A stretch of DNA of 64,000 bases from Paenochrobactrum gallinarii (GCF_014205685.1 NZ_JACIIU010000001.1:496001-560000), one strand, 5' to 3'; positions 54,782 through 64,000 are shown, counted from the stretch's first letter. The notes: generated from the letters alone by a model not told the origin. A program made the numbers and translations.

Positions 54782-55159
54782 TTGGTCAAAACAACACGTA
54801 TAGCTCTGATTGCCCATGATCAGAAAAAGAATGATATGGTTGATTTTGTTAAAACCCATCAGGCGCAATTAGCTGCTTATGAAATTGTCGCCACCGGCAC
54901 CACCGGCAGTTTGATTAAAGATGCCTGTCCGGCATTGAACATTGAGCGCGTTAAAAGCGGTCCATTGGGCGGTGACCAGCAAATTGGCGCAATGATTGCC
55001 GAAAACACTGTACAAATGATGATTTTCTTTATCGATCCTCTCTCACCATTACCGCATGATGTGGATGTGAAGGCCCTCACCCGCCTTGGCAGCGTTTATA
55101 ATTTGCCAATGGCTTTAAACCGTGCCACCGCTGAAATGCTGATTAAAGCGCTTGCCTGA
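54782..55159 (+). CDS. mgsA: Methylglyoxal synthase
   Basis: A 125-residue MgsA converting dihydroxyacetone phosphate to methylglyoxal and phosphate. [15 protein letters not shown] at the start, the phosphate-binding [20 protein letters not shown] (catalytic Asp) and [15 protein letters not shown] are diagnostic. The start is TTG at 54782, with AAGGG nine bases upstream and matching the family length; a longer frame reaches 54719. glk begins 55 bases later, pairing a glycolytic entry enzyme with the overflow bypass. Confidence 0.95.
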   Translation: MVKTTRIALIAHDQKKNDMVDFVKTHQAQLAAYEIVATGTTGSLIKDACPALNIERVKSGPLGGDQQIGAMIAENTVQMMIFFIDPLSPLPHDVDVKALTRLGSVYNLPMALNRATAEMLIKALA

Positions 55160-55214
55160 GCCAAGCATAGAGTTTGAACCACTTATTCCTTTTATAAAGC
55201 TGACGGGAAATCTG

Positions 55215-56246
55215 ATGCCTGATAATTTTGATAGTGAACCCTTTTTTAAATTTCCTGTTCTTGTCGGCGATATTGGCGGAACCCATGCCCGCTTTGCCAT
55301 CTTGGTTGATGCTCATGCCGAGCCGCGCGAATTTCCAGTGGTCAATACCGCCGATTATGCCAGCATTGACGAAGCCATCCAAAGTGCTGTTTTAAACCAC
55401 ACTTCCTTGCAGCCGCGCTCCGCGGTTTTAGCTGTTGCAGGGCCTGTTGACGGCGATGAAATTGAACTGACCAATTGTCCGTGGGTTGTACGTCCGAAAC
55501 AGCTCATTGCGACAATGACCTTTGAGGATGTAACCATTCTCAATGATTTTGAGGCACAGGCTCTTGCTGCTGTTTCTCTCGATAGTGATCATCTGGAGCA
55601 AATTGGCGGCAAGCCCGGAGAGATCAAAGCCACCCGCGTTGTGCTTGGCCCCGGCACCGGCCTTGGGGTTGCAGGACTATTGCGTTCACATCGCGCATGG
55701 ATTCCGGTTCCCGGTGAAGGGGGACACATTGATTTAGGCCCACGCACCAAGCGCGATTATGAAATTTTCCCACATGTGGAAACCATCGAAGGCCGTATCG
55801 CGGCGGAGCAAATTCTTTGCGGTCGCGGCCTATGCAATCTTTATAAGGCTGTTTGCACTGCCGATAATATCCAGCCGGTTTTAAACACACCGGCAGATAT
55901 TACTGCCGCAGCGCTCAATGAAAGCAATGTACAAGCTGTGGAAACACTGGAACTGTTTTCAGCCTATCTGGGACGGATCGCCGGTGATCTGGCGCTTATT
56001 TTTATGGCGCATGGCGGTGTATATCTCTCAGGCGGAATTTCTCATAAAATTGCTGCAATCTTGAAAAAAGGTGCATTCCGCGCCAATTTTGAAGATAAAG
56101 CCCCTCACACGCACATTATGCGCGATATTCCGGTGCATGTAATTACCTATCCACTGGCAGCGCTCAATGGTCTTTCAGCTTTTGCCCGCAGTCCGGCACG
56201 TTTTCAGGTTGCCACTGAAGGCCGTCGCTGGATCAGCACTGAATAA
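55215..56246 (+). CDS. glk: Glucokinase
   Basis: A 343-residue ROK-unrelated bacterial glucokinase (Glk family) phosphorylating glucose with ATP. The N-terminal phosphate motif is [13 protein letters not shown] (about 16-28), the glucose site is [11 protein letters not shown] (about 110-120), and [11 protein letters not shown] plus [12 protein letters not shown] (about 151-178) complete the pattern. ATG at 55215 has GGGA seven bases upstream. The block mgsA-glk-ABC exporter-dapB-gpmA is conserved in Brucella. Confidence 0.96.
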   Translation: MPDNFDSEPFFKFPVLVGDIGGTHARFAILVDAHAEPREFPVVNTADYASIDEAIQSAVLNHTSLQPRSAVLAVAGPVDGDEIELTNCPWVVRPKQLIATMTFEDVTILNDFEAQALAAVSLDSDHLEQIGGKPGEIKATRVVLGPGTGLGVAGLLRSHRAWIPVPGEGGHIDLGPRTKRDYEIFPHVETIEGRIAAEQILCGRGLCNLYKAVCTADNIQPVLNTPADITAAALNESNVQAVETLELFSAYLGRIAGDLALIFMAHGGVYLSGGISHKIAAILKKGAFRANFEDKAPHTHIMRDIPVHVITYPLAALNGLSAFARSPARFQVATEGRRWISTE

Positions 56247-56320
56247 AATTTAATTGCACAAAATAAATGGCCACGCTTTTGGCATGGTCAACAGGCTCTG
56301 ATAAGGTTATAGGAAATGCT

Positions 56321-56352
56321 GTCGCAGGCGGAAGTTAAATTCTGCCTGCGAC
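56321..56352. repeat. Palindrome upstream of ABC exporter
   Basis: GTCGCAGGC (56321-56329) and GCCTGCGAC (56344-56352) form a nine-base perfect stem, immediately followed by CCGGCCGCCGG. There is no T-run; it may be an extragenic palindromic element or a weak glk terminator. Confidence 0.55.
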
Positions 56353-56470
56353 CGGCCGCCGGAACCTCTTGCTTTCAGCCTTAAATGCCGCAAGCATAGG
56401 TGACAGCATTTTCAACCGCAAACAGCCTTGGGCGTGCCAAAGCTTTTGCCTCACGAAAAGTGCCTTTAGC

Positions 56471-58291
56471 TTGATTAAACGGAAGAAAAAAAAGAAGATC
56501 GATCCTGCCGAAGCCAGCAGTATTATTCGCCGCGTTTTATCGGAAAATGCACGCGATTATAAAGGCACCTATGTGGTGACCATTATTGCTTTGCTTCTGG
56601 TAGCGCTGAGCAGTGGCTTTCTGGCGTTCCAGATGGAACCTGTCATAAATAAAATTTTCTATGAACAGCGCCTTGATCTCATCCCGATCATCTGCGGCAC
56701 CCTTTTGCTGGCCTTTATCGTACGCGGTCTCGCCAGCTATGTGCAGTCTGTTCAACTCGCCAAGATCGGTAATAATCTGGTCGCGCGTTATCAAAAACGC
56801 ATGTTCGACCACCTGCTGAAGCTCGGCCTTGATTTTTATAGCGATGCCCGTTCGGGTCACCTGGCAGCTCAGATCAATCAGAACGTCAACGGCATCCGCG
56901 ATGTGATGAGCATTACCATCACTTCAATTACACGCGATGTGATCGGACTTGTCGGACTTGTTGCAGTGATGTTTTACAAAGATCCGGTACTCTCGCTTGT
57001 GGTTTTCCTCATCGGCCCGCCACTAATTTATGCCGTTTCTTATATTTCACGCCGTATTCGCTCCGTCACGCGTGAGCTGGTTGACCTCAACTCGCATTTG
57101 CTGGGTGCAATGCAGGAAACGGTACAAGGAATTGCCATCGTCAAGGCCTTTACGATGGAAGATCAGCTGCGCGGCAAGCTTTACCACCTTATTGATCGTT
57201 CTGAAGAACGCTCCAATAAAATCGCACGCGTTTCTGAACGCACCACGCCGATTTCTGAAATTCTGGCAGGTTTTGCTGTAGCAGGCGTACTAGCATATGG
57301 CGGTTACCGCGCCATCGTCAACCAAGAACCACCAGGCGCAATGTTCGCCTTCATTACCGCATTGCTTCTGGCCTATGATCCGGCACGCCGCCTTGCACGC
57401 TTGCAGGTGGGGCTTGAACGGGCGCTCGTCAATGCGCGGATGATTTATGAAATCCTCGATATTGAGCCACAGCAAGCCGATGCGCCTGATGCCCGCACTT
57501 TAGAAGTCGGCAAAGGTGACATTCGTTTTGAAGATGTGCGTTTCTCTTATGGTGATGCGGAAGTGCTGCACGGCATCAGCTTTGCGGCACAATCCGGCAA
57601 AGTTACCGCTGTTGTTGGCGCATCCGGTGCCGGTAAATCAACATTGATTGCCCTCACCCAACGCTTTTATGATATCGACAGCGGTAAAATCCTCATTGAT
57701 GATCAGGACATTGCAAAAGTCACCAAGGATTCTCTGCGTCATCAGATCGCCTATGTTTCGCAACAGCCATATTTGTTTGAAGGCACTATCGCCGATAATA
57801 TTCGTTATGGTCGTCCTGATGCGACAGATGCCGAAATTCTGGAAGCAGCCAAGCTTGCCCATGCCGATGAATTTATCGTGCAGCAGCCGATGGGCTACGA
57901 CACGCCGGTCGGTGAAAATGGCGTGACACTTTCCGGTGGCCAGCGTCAGCGTCTTTCCATTGCCCGAGCAATTATCCGCAATGCACCGATTCTGCTTCTT
58001 GATGAAGCAACATCAGCACTCGATAATGAATCGGAAAAACGTGTTCAGCAGGCGCTCGAACATGTGATGCAAGGCCGCACAACCATCGTGATTGCTCATC
58101 GCCTTTCAACAATTGTCAATGCCGATCACATCGTGGTTATGGAAAACGGCTATGTGGTTGAAGAAGGCATTCACAATAAGCTCATCACCATCGAAAACGG
58201 CATTTATGCCCGCTTCTACCAGCTGCAAAGCGGCAGATCCGATGATGAAGACACAGACGAACACATCAATGAAAAGACTTCAGGAGAATAA
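56471..58291 (+). CDS. ABC exporter, MsbA-like half transporter
   Basis: A fused transmembrane/ATPase half transporter of about 606 residues. Six membrane helices span about residues 25-310; the ATPase has Walker [10 protein letters not shown] (about 420-428), signature LSGGQRQR, Walker [13 protein letters not shown] and the H-loop VIAHRLST. It is closest in layout to MsbA-type lipid flippases, but multidrug export is possible. TTG at 56471 ([11 protein letters not shown]) is preferred since relatives begin with a short lysine-rich tail; the frame opens back to a TTG at 56369 with GGAA upstream, so the start is unsure. dapB follows after two bases. Confidence 0.9.
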   Translation: MIKRKKKKKIDPAEASSIIRRVLSENARDYKGTYVVTIIALLLVALSSGFLAFQMEPVINKIFYEQRLDLIPIICGTLLLAFIVRGLASYVQSVQLAKIGNNLVARYQKRMFDHLLKLGLDFYSDARSGHLAAQINQNVNGIRDVMSITITSITRDVIGLVGLVAVMFYKDPVLSLVVFLIGPPLIYAVSYISRRIRSVTRELVDLNSHLLGAMQETVQGIAIVKAFTMEDQLRGKLYHLIDRSEERSNKIARVSERTTPISEILAGFAVAGVLAYGGYRAIVNQEPPGAMFAFITALLLAYDPARRLARLQVGLERALVNARMIYEILDIEPQQADAPDARTLEVGKGDIRFEDVRFSYGDAEVLHGISFAAQSGKVTAVVGASGAGKSTLIALTQRFYDIDSGKILIDDQDIAKVTKDSLRHQIAYVSQQPYLFEGTIADNIRYGRPDATDAEILEAAKLAHADEFIVQQPMGYDTPVGENGVTLSGGQRQRLSIARAIIRNAPILLLDEATSALDNESEKRVQQALEHVMQGRTTIVIAHRLSTIVNADHIVVMENGYVVEEGIHNKLITIENGIYARFYQLQSGRSDDEDTDEHINEKTSGE

Positions 58292-58293
58292 CT

Positions 58294-59130
58294 ATGAGCG
58301 GGGCGAGTGAACAAACCACCGATATGGGGCTGGTGATTGTAGGAGCCGGTGGCCGTATGGGTCAGGCTCTCATCCGCATCATTGCCGAAGTTGATGGTGT
58401 GCGTGTTGCTGCTGCTATCGAGCGTAAAGGCTCGCCGCTCATCGGCCGCGATGCCGGTGAACTCGCGGGTCTGGGGCCAATCGGCGTGGCTATCACTGAT
58501 GATCCGCTGGCCGCTTTCTCCAAGGCTGATGGCGTGCTGGATTTCACCCGTCCGGAAGCAACCGTTGAATATGCCGGTTATGCCGCACAAGCCCGCATTG
58601 TTCATATTATCGGCACCACTGGCTTAAGCGCTGAAGATGAAGAAAAAATCACTGCTGCCGCACGTCATGCGACTATCGTCAAATCCGGCAATATGAGTCT
58701 GGGACTTAATCTTCTCGCTGGTCTGGTGAAAAAAGCCGCCGCTGCGCTTGATCCGAAAGATTTCGATATCGAAGTCCTCGAAATGCACCACAAGCATAAG
58801 GTTGATGCACCTTCCGGCACCGCATTGATGCTGGGTCAGGCTGCTGCGGATGGCCGCCAGGTCAATCTGGATGAAGTGAGCCAGCGCGGTCGTGATGGTA
58901 TTACCGGCGCCCGTGAAACCGGCACTATCGGCTTTGCCAGCTTGCGAGGCGGCTCTGTTATCGGTGAACATTCTGTCATTCTGGCAGGCCCGTCCGAGCG
59001 CATCACCTTAGGCCATAGCGCAGAAGATCGTGGCGTTTTCTCCCGTGGTGCGATTAAAGCTGCATTGTGGGCAAAGGGTAAAAAACCAGGCCTTTATTCC
59101 ATGTCCGATGTTCTCGGTCTTAACGACTGA
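58294..59130 (+). CDS. dapB: 4-hydroxy-tetrahydrodipicolinate reductase
   Basis: A 278-residue NAD(P)H-dependent reductase of the DAP/lysine pathway, the step before DapD. The cofactor motif is [15 protein letters not shown] (about 11-25), the catalytic His-Lys region is [16 protein letters not shown] (about 163-178) and [11 protein letters not shown] follows. CAGGAG is well placed before the ATG at 58294. It is coupled to the ABC exporter in front and separated by 34 bases from gpmA. Confidence 0.97.
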   Translation: MSGASEQTTDMGLVIVGAGGRMGQALIRIIAEVDGVRVAAAIERKGSPLIGRDAGELAGLGPIGVAITDDPLAAFSKADGVLDFTRPEATVEYAGYAAQARIVHIIGTTGLSAEDEEKITAAARHATIVKSGNMSLGLNLLAGLVKKAAAALDPKDFDIEVLEMHHKHKVDAPSGTALMLGQAAADGRQVNLDEVSQRGRDGITGARETGTIGFASLRGGSVIGEHSVILAGPSERITLGHSAEDRGVFSRGAIKAALWAKGKKPGLYSMSDVLGLND

Positions 59131-59164
59131 TCATCATCTTTAACTTTCAAGGAGCGCATAAGAC

Positions 59165-59785
59165 ATGTCCCGCACTCTCGTTCTCGTCCGTCACGGCCAA
59201 AGTGAATGGAACCTCAAGAACCTTTTCACCGGTTGGCGTGATCCGGGTCTCACAGAACAAGGCCATGCCGAAGCGAAAGCCGCTGGCGAACGCCTCAAGG
59301 CAGCAGGTCTGAAGTTTGACATTGCTTACACCTCTGAATTGTCGCGTGCGCAAGTAACCTGCCAGCATATTCTCGACCAGCTCGGCCAGTCGGATTTGCA
59401 AACCATCCGCGATCAGGCACTCAATGAGCGTGATTATGGCGACCTTTCCGGCCTCAACAAAGATGATGCACGCGCCAAGTGGGGCGAGGAACAAGTACTT
59501 ATCTGGCGCCGTTCTTATGACGTGCCACCTCCGGGCGGTGAAAGCCTGAAAGATACCGGTGCACGCGTATGGCCTTATTACCTGCACAAAATCCAGCCAC
59601 ATGTATTACGTGGTGAAACCGTGCTGGTTGCCGCTCACGGTAACTCCCTGCGCGCGCTCATCATGGCGCTTGATGGCCTGACCAGCGAAGAAATTCTTGA
59701 GCAGGAACTCAATACCGGTGTGCCGATCATTTACAAGCTCAATGCCGATTCGACTGTCGCATCCAAAGAAGTGCTCTCGGCCTGA
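59165..59785 (+). CDS. gpmA: 2,3-BPG-dependent phosphoglycerate mutase
   Basis: A 206-residue dPGM interconverting 3- and 2-phosphoglycerate. The phosphohistidine motif is [10 protein letters not shown] (His10), followed by [29 protein letters not shown] (about 85-100) includes the catalytic Glu, and [10 protein letters not shown] (about 155-164) the second His. It lacks the insertion found in enterobacterial GpmA, as is usual in Rhizobiales. CAAGGAGCGC precedes the ATG. A terminator follows. Confidence 0.97.
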   Translation: MSRTLVLVRHGQSEWNLKNLFTGWRDPGLTEQGHAEAKAAGERLKAAGLKFDIAYTSELSRAQVTCQHILDQLGQSDLQTIRDQALNERDYGDLSGLNKDDARAKWGEEQVLIWRRSYDVPPPGGESLKDTGARVWPYYLHKIQPHVLRGETVLVAAHGNSLRALIMALDGLTSEEILEQELNTGVPIIYKLNADSTVASKEVLSA

Positions 59786-59800
59786 TTAAGTGCTTCAAAT

Positions 59801-59870
59801 ATAATGCCATTCAAGAAATTTCCGATGTTCAAAAAGCATCGAAAAACGGTTGGATGGCATTATTTTTATC
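59801..59870 (+). terminator. Long-stem terminator after gpmA
   Basis: ATAATGCCAT (59801-59810) and ATGGCATTAT (59854-59863) pair around an inner CGATG/CATCG hairpin and lead into TTTTT. Confidence 0.8.
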
Positions 59871-59919
59871 TTTTTACACAAGACTGACTAAAAAATATCA
59901 TAAGTTTGCAAAAAGCCGA

Positions 59920-59948
59920 TTGACAGCGGGCGTTTAGCCCCTTAAACG
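59920..59948 (+). promoter_or_regulatory. tRNA-Leu promoter
   Basis: TTGACA (59920-59925), a 17-base spacer and TAAACG (59943-59948) place the transcription start a few bases before the tRNA. Confidence 0.75.
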
Positions 59949-59958
59949 GATGACCAAC

Positions 59959-60045
59959 GCCCAGATGGCGGAATTGGTAGACGCACCAGCTTCAGGTGCT
60001 GGCGCTCGCAAGGGCGTGGAGGTTCGAGTCCTCTTCTGGGCACCA
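59959..60045 (+). tRNA. tRNA-Leu, anticodon CAG
   Basis: GCCCAGA pairs with TCTGGGC to make the acceptor stem. The anticodon stem CCAGC/GCTGG encloses TTCAGGT with anticodon CAG at 59993-59995, reading CTG codons. A variable arm (GCTCGCAAGGGC) marks it as class II, GGTTCGAGTCC is the T-arm, and CCA is encoded. It has its own promoter and terminator. Confidence 0.97.
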
Positions 60046-60087
60046 TTCCTAAGTCTTCAGACCACTACCAAGGTCCAGAAGCACCTC

Positions 60088-60114
60088 AAAAAGCCCGCGC
60101 AAGCGGGCTTTTTT
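60088..60114 (+). terminator. tRNA-Leu terminator
   Basis: AAAAAGCCCGC and GCGGGCTTTTT form an 11-base stem with a four-base loop and a T-run. Confidence 0.95.
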
Positions 60115-60572
60115 GTTGTCCGATTTTCTCCACATCGACCACCTCAGAAGACAGCAATCACCGTGGCTTCACCCACCGGATTGACTGCAAGTCGCGCATG
60201 CTCATCAGGCATAAAATTATTTTCATAAATATAATTAATGTTAAATTTATAATTATTACAGATTAGAAAAAAATATATTAAAATTATACATATACAAAAG
60301 TCACCTTCATATAATAAAAAAAGACGCGATTTAACAAATTAAAATAAAGATAGTATTTTAACTGAATTACATATCGATTGTCACGAATTTTTGATAATCT
60401 ATATATTACCCATCTGCGATAACATTAATTTCATATAATAATATCAATGTTTTTAATAAGATTGATTACGATCAATGAATGCTTTTTATTATATGAAATG
60501 AATATCTGAGTGCATAAAAACCATGCCATCCCCCATTCTCCTCACCGAGATTAGCAAAATAGTGGTATATAG
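60115..60572. other. AT-rich region upstream of lctP
   Basis: No gene is seen. From about 60205 to 60560 the sequence is mostly A and T, far from the surrounding composition. It contains a 14-base perfect inverted repeat, ATTTCATATAATAA (60428-60441) and TTATTATATGAAAT (60486-60499), flanking an FNR-type box. The stretch should hold the permease promoter and may bind nucleoid proteins. No copy of the tRNA 3' end is present downstream, so it does not look like an integration site. Confidence 0.7.
60462..60475. promoter_or_regulatory. FNR/FixK-type box
   Basis: TTGATTACGATCAA is a perfect TTGAT-N4-ATCAA site, inside a wider ATTGAT-N4-ATCAAT palindrome. It lies about 100 bases before the permease ATG, with TATGAA (60492) as a possible -10 giving a class II activator distance. 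Confidence 0.7.
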
Positions 60573-62204
60573 ATGTCATTAGATTTAAACTTACTACACT
60601 GGCTGTTGGCTGCTGCCCCCATAGTAGCCCTGATTGTCCTCATGGTCGGCATGAACTGGACAGCACAGCAAGCCGGTACGACAGGCATTTTTATTGCGGC
60701 AGGTGTCGCGGTATTTGCCTTTGAAGCTTCAACACGTGCCCTTGCCGTGGCCTCTGCCCGCGGCATCTGGGATGCTGTGCCTATTCTCTATGTCATCTGG
60801 CCTGCACTGCTGTTGTATCAGATCATGAATCAGTCCGGCGGTTATGATGCTTTGCGGCGCGGTATTTCGCGCATGTCCCGCAATGAGCTTTTTATCATTG
60901 TTGCCCTTGGTTGGGTTTTCACCTCCTTCCTGCAAGGGATTGATGGTTTCGGCACACCGATTGCCGTTGTTGCCCCTCTGCTGGTGGCTTTTGGTATGCG
61001 CCCTGTTTATGCGGTTGCTATTCCGATCATCGCGCATATTTGGGCAAAATTTTACGGAACGCTCGGTGTTGGCTGGCTTGCAACTTTGCAGGTTGTCGAA
61101 ATGGATGCCGCCACCTCCCTCTCCATGGGCTTGCAGGCAGCTATACTGATTGCCATTCAGTCAGTGCTTGGCGGCTTTATGGTTGTGTGGATGTATGGCC
61201 GCGCACCTGCGGTTCGCGCTGGCTGGCCACTCGTTCTCATCATCGCAGCCATTCACAGTATCGGCCAGTTTCTGGTGGTCTTTATTGATCCGATTTTGGC
61301 CGCTTTCCTGCCTGCCGCCCTTGCCATGCTCGCTCTTTATCCGTTGTCACAATGGTCACGCTACAAAGAAGCGGATGACAGCATTGTGGAACGTCCTGCC
61401 ATGCGTGAAGAAGCGCATCTGGAAGAAAACAGCGCCGAGCCACCAATGGATATTGTTGCTGCCTTCTCGCCTTATGCTCTTTTGACCATTCTGGCACTGG
61501 CCACATCGCTGATCGATCGTCTGCATGCATGGCTTTATATTCCAAGCTTCGGCCTGCCTTTCCCTGCGATTACGACAGGTATGGGCGTTGAAACAGCAGG
61601 CACTGCCAGCTATTCGCCGCTGCATATGTTTGCCCATCCGGGTGCAACCATCACAGTGACAGCACTTGTCACCTGGTTCTGCTTCACCAAGCTTGGCTAT
61701 TTCAAGCAATGGGCCAAAGCCACCGGCAAAGAAATGCCGGGCGTTGTTAAAGGCCTGTTTGCAAGTGCTGTTCCGGCTTCTGTTCCGATCATTGCCTTCC
61801 TCGTTATGGCCTCGATCATGAAGCTGTCCGGCCAGAACACCATGCTCGCCCTTGGTATTGCAGCCATTGCTCCGGCCTATGTGTTTGCTTTCCTCGCCAA
61901 TGGTATTGGAATCTTAGGTGCCTTTATCACCTCCAGTTCGACCTCTTCGCAGGTTCTGTTCTCAGAATTGCAGGTCAATCTGGCTGAAGCAAAAGGCCTG
62001 CCGCCATCAACCATTCTGGCAGCTCAAAGTGCCGGTGGCGCCATTGGTAATGCGATTGCCCCTGCCAATGTGGTGATGGGTGCAAGTACAACCGGCATCA
62101 ATGGTCAGGAGGGTGCGATCTTACGCAAAACAATGCCTTGGACAATCGCGGCATTCGTTCTGACAGGTATTGCCACCGTCATCCTGACTTTGATCGTACA
62201 ATAA
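60573..62204 (+). CDS. lctP: LctP-family L-lactate permease
   Basis: A 543-residue polytopic membrane protein with about 12-14 helices, of the LctP (lactate/glycolate:proton symporter) family. Family stretches include FLQGIDGFGTPIAVVAPLLV (about 113-132), LGVGWLATLQ and, near the end, SSTSSQVLFSELQ and QSAGGAIGNAIAPANVVMGA. It would import L-lactate, D-lactate or glycolate; the 2-hydroxyacid dehydrogenase at 2.8 kb could oxidise them. The small protein gene follows after 12 bases and ggt 49 bases later, so the three form an operon behind the FNR-type box. Whether the substrate is lactate or something fed to the ggt product is open. Confidence 0.92.
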   Translation: MSLDLNLLHWLLAAAPIVALIVLMVGMNWTAQQAGTTGIFIAAGVAVFAFEASTRALAVASARGIWDAVPILYVIWPALLLYQIMNQSGGYDALRRGISRMSRNELFIIVALGWVFTSFLQGIDGFGTPIAVVAPLLVAFGMRPVYAVAIPIIAHIWAKFYGTLGVGWLATLQVVEMDAATSLSMGLQAAILIAIQSVLGGFMVVWMYGRAPAVRAGWPLVLIIAAIHSIGQFLVVFIDPILAAFLPAALAMLALYPLSQWSRYKEADDSIVERPAMREEAHLEENSAEPPMDIVAAFSPYALLTILALATSLIDRLHAWLYIPSFGLPFPAITTGMGVETAGTASYSPLHMFAHPGATITVTALVTWFCFTKLGYFKQWAKATGKEMPGVVKGLFASAVPASVPIIAFLVMASIMKLSGQNTMLALGIAAIAPAYVFAFLANGIGILGAFITSSSTSSQVLFSELQVNLAEAKGLPPSTILAAQSAGGAIGNAIAPANVVMGASTTGINGQEGAILRKTMPWTIAAFVLTGIATVILTLIVQ

Positions 62205-62216
62205 AGGAGACAGATT

Positions 62217-62411
62217 ATGATTAAGCGTATTCTGCAAAATCGTTTGTCTTACCTGAGCGTTTCATTCGTGCTGTTCATCGTGGCGCTGCCATTGGTCAGC
62301 CTTGGCACCACGAATGATTGGCGCCTGATGTCGACAATCGGCATGGTGGCATTAAGCATTGCCGCCATCATCCCCCCGCTACAGCGTGTGCTGTTTCCTC
62401 CCAAAGCTTAA
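62217..62411 (+). CDS. Small two-helix membrane protein
   Basis: A 64-residue protein with two hydrophobic helices (about 13-31 and 38-57) linked by GTTNDWRLMSTIG, ending PPLQRVLFPPKA. No named family is recognised. AAGGAG is ideally placed before the ATG, 12 bases after the permease stop, which argues strongly that it is real. A small accessory subunit of the permease is the simplest hypothesis. Confidence 0.8.
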   Translation: MIKRILQNRLSYLSVSFVLFIVALPLVSLGTTNDWRLMSTIGMVALSIAAIIPPLQRVLFPPKA

Positions 62412-62460
62412 GTAAGCGACTAAACAGTCATCTACTTTTAAAATGAATGAAGGATTTGAT

Positions 62461-64000
62461 ATGATTAACGCTGATGGACCAAGAACCGGCAGACCGGCAG
62501 TTTTTGCCAAGCGCGGCATGGTCAGCTCACCCCATTATCTGGCTTCCGCTTCCGGTCAGGAGGCGCTTCGTCGCGGCGGTAGCGCTGTCGATGCTGCCAT
62601 TGCTATCAATGCTACCCTTTGCGTGGTCTACCCTCATATGGCCGGCCTTGGCGGCGATGCTTTTCTGCTGATCGCCGGCGGTAAAGCCAGCGAAGTCGAA
62701 GCCATTGAAGCAACAGGCCCTGCTGCTAAACTTGCCACCCGCGAGTTTTATAAAAAACACGGCTATACTGACCAGATCCCGATGCGCGGCGCACTGGCAG
62801 CGCTCACCGCACCGGGTGTTGTTGACGGCTGGCGGCTGGCGCATGAGCGCTATGGCAAGCTGCCTTGGGCAGATCTTTTTGCCGATGCTATCCACTATGC
62901 CCGTCATGGCATGGCTGTCACCCGTTCGCTCGCCGATTGGCTGGTAACGGATGAAAGCATCCTCAATGCCAATGCCGATATGGCGCGTATCTTCCTGCCT
63001 AATGGCAAGCCACAGCGCGACGGTGAGTTTATGGCTCAGCCGGAACTGGCAAGGACCTTTGAATATCTGGCCGAACATGGCGCACGCAAAGGCTTTTATG
63101 AAGGCCCGATCGCTCAAGAAATGGCTAAATCGCTCGAAGCACAGGGTTCGCCGCTGCGCTATGAAGATTTTGCCAATTACCACGCCAATTGGGCAAAGCC
63201 AATCACCTCAACCTATCGTGGCTATGATGTGTTCCAGCTCCCACCGGCAACACAAGGCTTTGCAGCCCTGCAAATCCTCAATCTGCTGGAGCAATATGAT
63301 GTCAAATCATGGGGCTACAACACCGCTGCTTATTACCATCATGTGGTAGAAGCGGTTAAAGTGGCTTTTGCTGACCGTGACGAATGGCTGACTGATCCGA
63401 AACACGTCAATATTCCGCTCGATACATTCCTTTCCAAGGACTATGCAGCACAACGCAAACAGCTGATCAATGATGATACGGTACGCGGTTTTGACGATAT
63501 CGAACCAGGTGTAAAATTTGACGGCAAGTTTGAACATCGTGCGCCGGACGGCGATACAGTTTACTTCTGTACCGCTGACGCAGACGGCATGATGGTTTCC
63601 AACATCCAGTCAATCTATCACGATTTCGGCGCCGCTGTGATTGCCGGCAACACCGGTATCATCATGCAAAACCGTGGTTCGTTCTTCTCGCTGGATGCCA
63701 ACCATCCAAACACGCTGGAACCAGGCAAAAACACCTTCCACACCATCATTCCGGCTATGCTGATGAAAGATGGCAAGCCGGTGATGGCCTATGGCACCAT
63801 GGGTGGCGAAGGCCAGCCGCAGACACAGGCCGCAATGATCACCCGTATGATCGACTTCGGCTTTAACGTGCAGCAGGCAATCGAAGCACCACGCTGGCTG
63901 ATGGGACGCACATGGGGCACAGTATCGCGTGATCTGGTGCTGGAATCACGCACGCCTGAAGAGGTTATCCGTGAACTGCGTCTGCGCGGTCATCCGGTTA
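62461..64000 (+). CDS. Gamma-glutamyltransferase-family protein (partial)
   Basis: An N-terminal fragment of at least 513 residues of an Ntn-hydrolase of the gamma-glutamyltransferase family; the gene continues past the window end. It starts at ATG 62461 with GAAGGA upstream. RRGGSAVDAAIAINATLCVV and MAGLGGDAFLLI are in the first 80 residues; the autoprocessing Thr is Thr366 in APDGDTVYFC, and GTMGGEGQPQTQA follows. There is no signal peptide, unlike periplasmic Ggt, so it resembles the cytoplasmic YwrD-like branch. It likely hydrolyses a gamma-glutamyl or related amide bond in the cytosol, on a compound that may enter by the adjacent permease. Confidence 0.9.
   Translation, partial: MINADGPRTGRPAVFAKRGMVSSPHYLASASGQEALRRGGSAVDAAIAINATLCVVYPHMAGLGGDAFLLIAGGKASEVEAIEATGPAAKLATREFYKKHGYTDQIPMRGALAALTAPGVVDGWRLAHERYGKLPWADLFADAIHYARHGMAVTRSLADWLVTDESILNANADMARIFLPNGKPQRDGEFMAQPELARTFEYLAEHGARKGFYEGPIAQEMAKSLEAQGSPLRYEDFANYHANWAKPITSTYRGYDVFQLPPATQGFAALQILNLLEQYDVKSWGYNTAAYYHHVVEAVKVAFADRDEWLTDPKHVNIPLDTFLSKDYAAQRKQLINDDTVRGFDDIEPGVKFDGKFEHRAPDGDTVYFCTADADGMMVSNIQSIYHDFGAAVIAGNTGIIMQNRGSFFSLDANHPNTLEPGKNTFHTIIPAMLMKDGKPVMAYGTMGGEGQPQTQAAMITRMIDFGFNVQQAIEAPRWLMGRTWGTVSRDLVLESRTPEEVIRELRLRGHPV

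Noticed and set aside
59959-60572. Integrative element at tRNA-Leu
   Set aside because: No integrase gene and no repeat of the tRNA 3' end were found in the window, although the AT-rich stretch invited the idea.
1-64000. CRISPR arrays, insertion sequences, toxin-antitoxin or defence systems
   Set aside because: No regularly spaced repeats, transposase genes, terminal inverted repeats or recognisable defence genes were seen on either strand.

Overview
The window looks like one chromosomal segment of an alphaproteobacterium of the Hyphomicrobiales, most probably a member of the Brucellaceae (Brucella/Ochrobactrum relatives). The evidence is the gene order rpmH-rnpA-yidC-engB-argB-HAD hydrolase-LOG-dapD, the def-fmt-truA set beside rmuC, the mgsA-glk-ABC exporter-dapB-gpmA block, split pntA genes behind an aa3-type oxidase subunit IV gene, and a D-aminopeptidase very like the one known from Ochrobactrum anthropi. 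Base composition looks close to 50% GC by eye, low for Brucella itself, which suggests a lower-GC relative such as Pseudochrobactrum or Paenochrobactrum; that placement is inference. No phage, insertion sequence, CRISPR array or rRNA operon was seen.

Layout. 0-13 kb is an accessory metabolic region: a YdeP-type molybdopterin oxidoreductase with an overlapping winged-helix gene, an FMN 2-hydroxyacid dehydrogenase, a D-amino-acid block (Lrp regulator, catabolic alanine racemase, D-amino-acid dehydrogenase, XRE-cupin regulator, omega-aminotransferase, D-aminopeptidase) and a ThDP enzyme. 13-16 kb holds a methionine ABC importer (metQ, then metNI) whose first gene has a leader that may hide its ribosome binding site. 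16-25 kb has a TPR lipoprotein, rpsU, a membrane alpha/beta-hydrolase-like protein, a MaoC dehydratase, a Rossmann-SAF oxidoreductase and the proton-translocating transhydrogenase operon. 24.8-28 kb pairs an AHL-synthase/FeeM-like N-acyltransferase with a GGDEF-EAL protein. 28-33 kb looks like a small catabolic cluster (SDR, class-I amidotransferase-like hydrolase, 2-hydroxyacid dehydrogenase, LacI regulator, creatininase-family amidohydrolase). 33-35.4 kb is a COG0523 metallochaperone plus a WD40 protein behind a likely Zur operator.

From about 35 to 60 kb the content is mostly conserved housekeeping: ribosome and membrane-protein biogenesis, arginine and lysine/DAP biosynthesis, tRNA modification and formylation, peptidoglycan precursor recycling and hydrolysis, glycolysis and the methylglyoxal bypass, ending in tRNA-Leu(CAG). 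Beyond the tRNA lies a very AT-rich promoter region with a perfect FNR/FixK-type box, then lctP permease, a small membrane protein and a gamma-glutamyltransferase-family gene that runs off the window.

The parts most worth following up are the lctP-small protein-ggt operon with its FNR box, the phased TTCGAA repeats between lrp and the racemase gene, the metQ leader, the Zur-box/COG0523/WD40 pair and the N-acyltransferase. None can be proved new from sequence alone.
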